Shown: in pieces, positions 58,847 to 64,000 of the stretch
Layout: the number at the start of each line of letters is the position of its first letter
Numbering within the stretch: position 1 is the stretch's first letter
Origin: Rhodothermales bacterium
Lineage (GTDB): Bacteria > Bacteroidota > Rhodothermia > Rhodothermales > JANQRZ01
Assembly: GCA_028284265.1 (NCBI GenBank)
Contig: JANQRZ010000006.1
Location: 1 to 64,000 of the forward strand
DNA: 64,000 bases
Reading direction: 5' to 3'
Program-made: the position numbers and the translations under genes
The notes under the pieces: model-generated
Database searches by the model: none
What the model saw: only the letters and a program-made list of their open reading frames with translations
Told to the model about the DNA's origin: nothing

Positions 58847-60958
58847 ATGACTCTCATGACGCTGCTCCGCGGGCCGCTCCTGGCCGCAACCCTCGCCTTG
58901 CTTCTACTCCCCGCGCTGGCGGCTCAGGCCGACACCCCGGCTGCTACCGACGATCCACCCGCTGCACTCCAGGCGGCGGTGGAGGCCGCAGCGGCAGAGG
59001 CCGGGCAGCCGGTCCCCGGCGGGCTGGCCGAGGCCATCGCCGCGACGTTCAGCGAGGAGCAGAAGCTCACCGCCAGCGATGCGGACGCGTTCGATCAGTT
59101 CGGCAACGCGGTGGCGCTCTCCGGCGACCGTGCCATCGTCGGGGCACTCGGCAACGACGATGCAGGCTTGAACTCAGGCGCGGCCTATGTCTTCGCCTTC
59201 GACGGCTCCACCTGGACCGAAGAACAGAAACTCACCGCCAGCGATGCGGACGCGGAGGACCTCTTCGGCAACGCGGTGGCGCTCTCCGGCGACCGTGCCC
59301 TCATCGGGGCTGGTCTCAACGACGATGCAGGCAGCGGTTCGGGCGCGGCCTACGTCTTCGCCTTCGACGGCTCCACCTGGACCGAAGAACAGAAGCTCAC
59401 CGCCAGCGATGCGAACGCGGAGGACCTCTTCGGCGCCTCAGTGGCGATCTCCGGCGACCACGCCCTCGTCGGGGCCACCTCCGACGACGATGGAGGCTTC
59501 AACTCGGGCGCGGCCTACGTCTTCGCCTTCGACGGTTCCATCTGGGCCGAGGAGCAGAAGCTCACCGCCAGCGATGCGGACGCGGGCGATCAGTTCGGCC
59601 AGTCCGTGTCGCTCTCCGGCGACCGCGCCCTCGTCGGGGCCATCGGCGACGGCGATGCAGGCTCGTTCTCGGGCGCGGCCTACGTCTTCGCCTTCGACGG
59701 TTCCACCTGGGCCGAGGAGCAGAAGCTCACCGCCAGCGATGCGGATGAGTTCGCTCAGTTCGGCTTCTCAGTGTCGCTCTCCGGCGACCGCGCCCTCGTC
59801 GGGGCCATCGGCGACGACGATGCAGCCTCCGGCTCGGGCGCGGCCTACGTCTTCGAAGCGGCTGCCTCGCTGTGCGAGCCGGGCACGTTCAGCGCCACCG
59901 GCTTCGCGCCGTGCATGGACGCCCCCCCCGGCTCTTTTGTCGCCACCGAAGGCGCGACCGAGGCCACGCCCTGTGACCCCGGCTTCTTCCAGCCGGACGC
60001 CGGGCAGACCGCCTGCCTCGCAGCTCCTGCCGGCCGCTTCGTCGCCGAGGCGGGAGCGGAGTTCGCCACAGACTGTGCCCTCGGCACCTTCCAGCCCGAC
60101 ACCGGACAGACCGCCTGCCTCCTCGCCCCCTTCGGCTTCTACGTCGATTTCACGGGAGCCGCAGCGGCCACCGTCTGCCCCGAGGGCCTCACCACCCAGA
60201 TGGCCGGCTCCACCAGCCTCGACGACTGCGTCCCCCCGCCCTCGTTCGACCTGACGGCGACCAACACCGATCCGGCGGGCGCGACCATCATCGTCCCGCA
60301 GGGCAGCTCCGTCACGGTGGCCTACACCATCAAGAACAACACGCCCAGCCCCGAGGTCGGCGACCTCTGGTTCACGATCGTCATGAACGGCGAGACGGTG
60401 GCGCAGAACCTGATCCGTTCAGGGCTGCTGATGCCGGGCACGATGCTCTCGAACTCGTTCGTGCAGAACGTACCGGTCAACGCGCCGGTGGGGACATACA
60501 CGTACCGCGTGCGGCTGGGGAGCTTCCCGGATGGCATCCAGGACGAGGTGGTGTTCACGGCCGAGGTCACGCCGTCGGGCGAGCGCGGGGCGGGCGGCGC
60601 AACGACGTGGTCGGTGACGGTGTTGGGTGAGGACGACGTGGTCGAGCCAGCGTCGTCGGAGACCGCCCCTGCCACTTCAAGCGAGGCACTGCCAGAGGTC
60701 GTGACACTCGCCGGTACCTATCCCAACCCGTTCAGCCGGAATGCGACGGTGGCCTTCACGCTGCCAGAGTCGCAGCAGGTGACGCTGGCGGTGTACGACG
60801 TGCTGGGCCGCGAGGTAGCGCGGCTGGTGGACGGTAAGGTGGAGGCGGGGCGGCACGAGGCCGTGCTCGACGGAGCAGGCTTGCCGAGCGGGGTCTACCT
60901 TGTGCGGCTGGCAACGGGCAGCGTGAGCCAAACCGAGCGGCTCACACTTGTGCGCTAG
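58847..60958 (+). CDS. FG-GAP repeat protein with cysteine-rich GCC2/GCC3-like region, pre-CTD module and T9SS sorting domain
   Basis: Five EEQKLTASDAD...FG.SV.LSGDRALVGA...DAG..SGAAYVFAFDGSTW units; CEPGTFSATGFAPCMDAPPGSFVATEGATEATPCDPGFFQPDAGQTAC; C-term TYPNPFSRNATVAFTLPESQQVTLAVYDVLGREVARLVDG. Start at MTLMTLLRG. Confidence 0.9.
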   Translation: MTLMTLLRGPLLAATLALLLLPALAAQADTPAATDDPPAALQAAVEAAAAEAGQPVPGGLAEAIAATFSEEQKLTASDADAFDQFGNAVALSGDRAIVGALGNDDAGLNSGAAYVFAFDGSTWTEEQKLTASDADAEDLFGNAVALSGDRALIGAGLNDDAGSGSGAAYVFAFDGSTWTEEQKLTASDANAEDLFGASVAISGDHALVGATSDDDGGFNSGAAYVFAFDGSIWAEEQKLTASDADAGDQFGQSVSLSGDRALVGAIGDGDAGSFSGAAYVFAFDGSTWAEEQKLTASDADEFAQFGFSVSLSGDRALVGAIGDDDAASGSGAAYVFEAAASLCEPGTFSATGFAPCMDAPPGSFVATEGATEATPCDPGFFQPDAGQTACLAAPAGRFVAEAGAEFATDCALGTFQPDTGQTACLLAPFGFYVDFTGAAAATVCPEGLTTQMAGSTSLDDCVPPPSFDLTATNTDPAGATIIVPQGSSVTVAYTIKNNTPSPEVGDLWFTIVMNGETVAQNLIRSGLLMPGTMLSNSFVQNVPVNAPVGTYTYRVRLGSFPDGIQDEVVFTAEVTPSGERGAGGATTWSVTVLGEDDVVEPASSETAPATSSEALPEVVTLAGTYPNPFSRNATVAFTLPESQQVTLAVYDVLGREVARLVDGKVEAGRHEAVLDGAGLPSGVYLVRLATGSVSQTERLTLVR
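59055..59859 (+). repeat. Tandem 165-bp coding repeat, about 5 in-register copies
   Basis: The 10-mer agaa(g/a)ctcac recurs at 59061, 59226, 59391, 59556 and 59721, spacing exactly 165 bp each time, with long near-identical flanks. Confidence 0.93.
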
Positions 60959-60982
60959 CCTCAACAGGCGACTCAATTCTAA

Positions 60983-61013
60983 GCGGGGCGGGCTTCTTCG
61001 GAGTCTGCCCCGC
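60983..61013 (+). terminator. Terminator-like hairpin
   Basis: GCGGGGC (60983-60989) / GCCCCGC (61007-61013), 24 nt after the 60958 stop. Confidence 0.55.
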
Positions 61014-61159
61014 GCTGTTGACGACAGCCAAGAGGTCGCTCCCGTATCTCCTGGCACACCGATGGTCCACCACCACCACCCATAGCGTACGGATCAAGGA
61101 CGGCACGCAGAGAGCGCAGCCGACTAGCACCGCAACGATCAACCGCGACGAGGTATCCC

Positions 61160-64000
61160 ATGTCTATCCCCCTTCCCTCCAGCACGCTCCTCCACACCGG
61201 AAAGTGGTTCGCTGTCATTGTGCTCCTGCTCCTCCCGCTCTTCACTCAGGCCCAACCCGGCACCGTGCTCGACGAGCAGATCCTCGCTACCGGCGGCCTC
61301 CCCTTTCTCGGCTCAGAAGACAATTTCGGGAACGGCCCTACGCGCATCGGCGACCTCGACGGCGATGGCACCGAGGAAGTGGTCATCGGCGCTCCGGCAG
61401 GGCAGTTTGACGCCCGCGGCAGAGTCTACGTGCTATTTATGAATCCCGACGGCACCTTCCGTGACGTGCAGACCATCGGAGGGTTTCTCGGCGGGTTCTC
61501 CGGAGACATCATCAACGCCAGCTTCGGCAACGCCGCTGCCCCGCTCGGCGACCTCGACGGGGACGGCACCCCCGATATCGCTGTCGGGGCACGTCTCGAT
61601 GACGATGGCGGCACCTCCCCTAGCACGAACCGCGGGGCAGTGTGGATTCTGTTCATGAATCCCGACGGCACCGTCAAAGCCGAACAGAAAATCTCCGACA
61701 CCGAGGGCGGACTCAGCGGCACGCTCGACAACTCGGACGACTTCGGCAGTGCTCTTGCCGCGCTCGGCGACCTCGACGGCGACGGCACATCCGATCTCGC
61801 TGTTGGGGCCAGCGGCGACGACGATGGTGGGAGCAGTCGCGGCGCGGTGTGGGTCCTCTTCCTCAACACCGACGGCACCGTCAAAGCCGAACAGAAGATA
61901 TCCAGCACCGCAGGGGGCTTCACCGGCACACTCGACAACTCGGACGACTTCGGCACCGCACTCGCCGCGCTCGGCGACCTCGACAGCGACGGGGTCGTAG
62001 ACCTCGCGGTCGGGGCAACGGACGACGACGACGGCGGCGTCAACGTCGGGGCCGCGTGGGTGCTCTTCCTCAACACCGACGGCACCGTCAAAGCCGAACA
62101 GAAGATATCCAGCACCGCAGGGGGCTTCAGCGGTACGCTCGACAACTCAGACCGCTTCGGCACCGCACTTGCCTCGGTAGGTGATCTCGATGGCGACGGT
62201 ATACCCGACCTCGCTGTTGGGGCCAACGGCGACGACGATGGTGGGAGCAGTCGCGGCGCGGTGTGGGTCCTCTTCCTAAATGCCAATGGCACCGTCAAGG
62301 ACGAGCAGAAAATCTCCGACGCCGAGGGCGGCCTCACGGGGCCACTCGACAACTTCGACAACTTCGGGGCGGGGTTGGGGTCGCTCGGCGATCTCGACGG
62401 AGACGGGGTGGACGACCTCGCTGTCGGCATCCCGTTCCGCGATGCCGACGACCAAACAAACCTCGGGGCAACCCTCGTTCTTTCCCTCAATTCCGATGGA
62501 ACAATCAAAGCCGAGCAAGAAATCTCCTTAGAGCAAGGCTTCTCCCTCGGTGGCTTCCGGGGCGGCCCCAGCGAGGAACTGCTCATCGGTACGGCTCTTG
62601 CTTCGCTCGGCGACTTCAACGGCGACGGCACAAACGATCTTGCCGTCAGTGATGGCAGAGAGAGCGTCTTCCTCCTCTTCATGAATCCTGACGGCACTGT
62701 CAAGGACGAGCAACGCATCGCCGAGGGCAGCGGCGGCTTTGGAGGCAGCGCCTCGAACTTCTCCGACTTTGGCAACAGCCTTGCAGCTCTAGGTGATGTG
62801 GACGGCGATGGCATCACCGACCTCGCCGTCGGCGCACCCGGTGAGTTCTCAGGAGATGGGGCCGTGTGGATCTTGCTCCTCAACGCCGACGGCACGGTCA
62901 AAGACGAACAGCAGATCGCTGAGGGCATCGGCGGATTCGGGGGAAGTCTGATTAACGAGGCGCTGTTCGGATTCGCCTTGGCCCCGCTCGGCGACCTCGA
63001 TGGCGATGGCACCCCTGACCTTGCTACCAGCAACGTGGGCACTGGCATAACAGGCTCCGGGAAACAGAGCGTCTGGATTCTGTTCCTCAACCCCGACGGC
63101 ACCGTCAAGGACGAGCAACGCATCACAAGTGGCGTCGGCGGCTTCAACGTCGTGCTCGACAATTCGGACTCCTTCGGTGTGTCGCTTGCCCCGGTTGGGG
63201 ACTTCAATGGCGACGGGATTGTGGACCTCGCCGTTGGTGCATCAAGCGATGACGATGGAGGAGAAAACAGGGGGGCGGTGTACCTACTCCTCCTCAACAC
63301 CGATGGGACGGTCGCCGACTCACGCAAGGTCTCCGACACCCTTGGCGGCTTCACCGGCACTCTTGACGATTCCGACTTATTCGGCTGGTCGCTCGCTCCG
63401 GTCGGCGACCTCAACAGCGACGGCACCCCTGACCTCGCGGTCGGTGCACTGTTCGACGACGACGGTGGTCTTTCTACCTCAGCCAATCGTGGAGCCGTGT
63501 GGCTCCTTTTCCTCAACCCGAACCTAGAGCAGGAGCCGGTCCTAAGCTTCCAGAAAATCTCCGACACTGCAGGCGGCCTCGCAACCGAACTCAACAACAA
63601 CGACAACTTGGGGTCTTCAATCGCCCCCGCCGGTGACCTCAACAGCGACGGCATCCCCGACCTTGCCGTCGGAGCCAGAGGAACCGACTTCCTTCTCAAT
63701 GCTTTTGGAGCTGGCTCCAACCTAGGCGCGGTGTACCTACTCACCCTAGACGGCATCGCCCCTACTGGTCCCGACTACGACCTCCAAGCAACCAGCACCA
63801 CACCACTCACCGTCGCAGCAGGCGAAGCAGTCTCGTTCGACTACACCATCACCAACAACACAACCGCTTCGGTCTCCGGCGACTTCTTCTTCCGCGCTAC
63901 GCGGGGCGGCAACACGGTGGCGCAAGGCGTGATCCTCTCCGGGTCCTTACCTGCGGGCCAAACCGTAGCGAGCAGCTTCACGCAGCAAGTCCCCGGCAAC
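61160..64000 (+). CDS. FG-GAP (integrin-alpha-like) repeat protein with start of pre-CTD module; 3' end outside window
   Basis: Open frame from ATG 61160 to window end, absent from the ORF track because no stop is reached. MSIPLPSSTLLHTGKWFAVIVLLLLPLFTQAQ then repeated FG.ALA.LGDLDGDG.PDLAVGA..DDDGG..RGAVWVLFLN.DGTVK.EQKIS; ends YDLQATSTTPLTVAAGEAVSFDYTITNNTTASVSGDFFFRATRGGNTVAQG...FTQQVPGN. Confidence 0.92.
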   Translation, partial: MSIPLPSSTLLHTGKWFAVIVLLLLPLFTQAQPGTVLDEQILATGGLPFLGSEDNFGNGPTRIGDLDGDGTEEVVIGAPAGQFDARGRVYVLFMNPDGTFRDVQTIGGFLGGFSGDIINASFGNAAAPLGDLDGDGTPDIAVGARLDDDGGTSPSTNRGAVWILFMNPDGTVKAEQKISDTEGGLSGTLDNSDDFGSALAALGDLDGDGTSDLAVGASGDDDGGSSRGAVWVLFLNTDGTVKAEQKISSTAGGFTGTLDNSDDFGTALAALGDLDSDGVVDLAVGATDDDDGGVNVGAAWVLFLNTDGTVKAEQKISSTAGGFSGTLDNSDRFGTALASVGDLDGDGIPDLAVGANGDDDGGSSRGAVWVLFLNANGTVKDEQKISDAEGGLTGPLDNFDNFGAGLGSLGDLDGDGVDDLAVGIPFRDADDQTNLGATLVLSLNSDGTIKAEQEISLEQGFSLGGFRGGPSEELLIGTALASLGDFNGDGTNDLAVSDGRESVFLLFMNPDGTVKDEQRIAEGSGGFGGSASNFSDFGNSLAALGDVDGDGITDLAVGAPGEFSGDGAVWILLLNADGTVKDEQQIAEGIGGFGGSLINEALFGFALAPLGDLDGDGTPDLATSNVGTGITGSGKQSVWILFLNPDGTVKDEQRITSGVGGFNVVLDNSDSFGVSLAPVGDFNGDGIVDLAVGASSDDDGGENRGAVYLLLLNTDGTVADSRKVSDTLGGFTGTLDDSDLFGWSLAPVGDLNSDGTPDLAVGALFDDDGGLSTSANRGAVWLLFLNPNLEQEPVLSFQKISDTAGGLATELNNNDNLGSSIAPAGDLNSDGIPDLAVGARGTDFLLNAFGAGSNLGAVYLLTLDGIAPTGPDYDLQATSTTPLTVAAGEAVSFDYTITNNTTASVSGDFFFRATRGGNTVAQGVILSGSLPAGQTVASSFTQQVPGN
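61841..62290 (+). repeat. In-frame 207-bp periodic FG-GAP coding repeats
   Basis: cctcaacaccgacggcaccgtcaaagccgaacagaagatatccagcaccgcagggggcttc at 61861 and 62068 (207 bp apart); ggcgcggtgtgggtcctcttcct at 61841 and 62255 (414 = 2x207). Confidence 0.85.

Noticed and set aside
61426-63756. 776-aa Ser/Pro-rich minus-strand ORF with apparent repeats
   Set aside because: Repeats are the complement of FG-GAP repeats in the real plus-strand gene 61160-64000

Overview
This 64 kb window is GC-rich bacterial chromosome with no rRNA, tRNA, CRISPR array, phage or transposase that I can support. Protein content suggests a Rhodothermota/Bacteroidota-like organism (inference). There are about 40 coherent CDSs. 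The first part is largely housekeeping: gyrB, a phosphofructokinase, hflX, a deoxynucleoside kinase, a GT2 glycosyltransferase, a TfoX-C protein, two TonB-plug outer-membrane proteins and a BatA/VWA-type membrane protein. The rest is dominated by surface/secreted proteins. At least nine complete ORFs plus one truncated ORF end in the same type IX secretion (T9SS) C-terminal sorting domain (YPNPF...LAVYDVLGREVA.LV....AG.H...LDG..LPSGVYLVRL). These include two giant CSLREA/parallel beta-helix proteins, FG-GAP proteins, a GH85 endo-beta-N-acetylglucosaminidase, a zinc metalloprotease and a BNR/Ycf48-like protein. Interspersed are two loci pairing a TIGR02999-like ECF sigma factor with Ser/Thr kinases bearing TPR tails (three kinases). 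The strongest candidate for something undescribed is a bipartite motif (TGATCsGATC-N8-GATTCCGA and relatives, fixed spacing). It lies 53-81 nt upstream of one TPR-kinase gene and several surface-protein genes, including genes divergent from both sigma factors. It suggests a sigma/kinase-controlled surface-protein regulon. Other notable items are a pseudoknot-compatible element abutting the BatA-like start codon, a shared ~100-aa module just before several T9SS domains, a ~0.6 kb inverted near-identical segment flanking ~31 kb, and in-register 165-bp and 207-bp coding repeats. All assignments come from reading the sequence; no searches were run.
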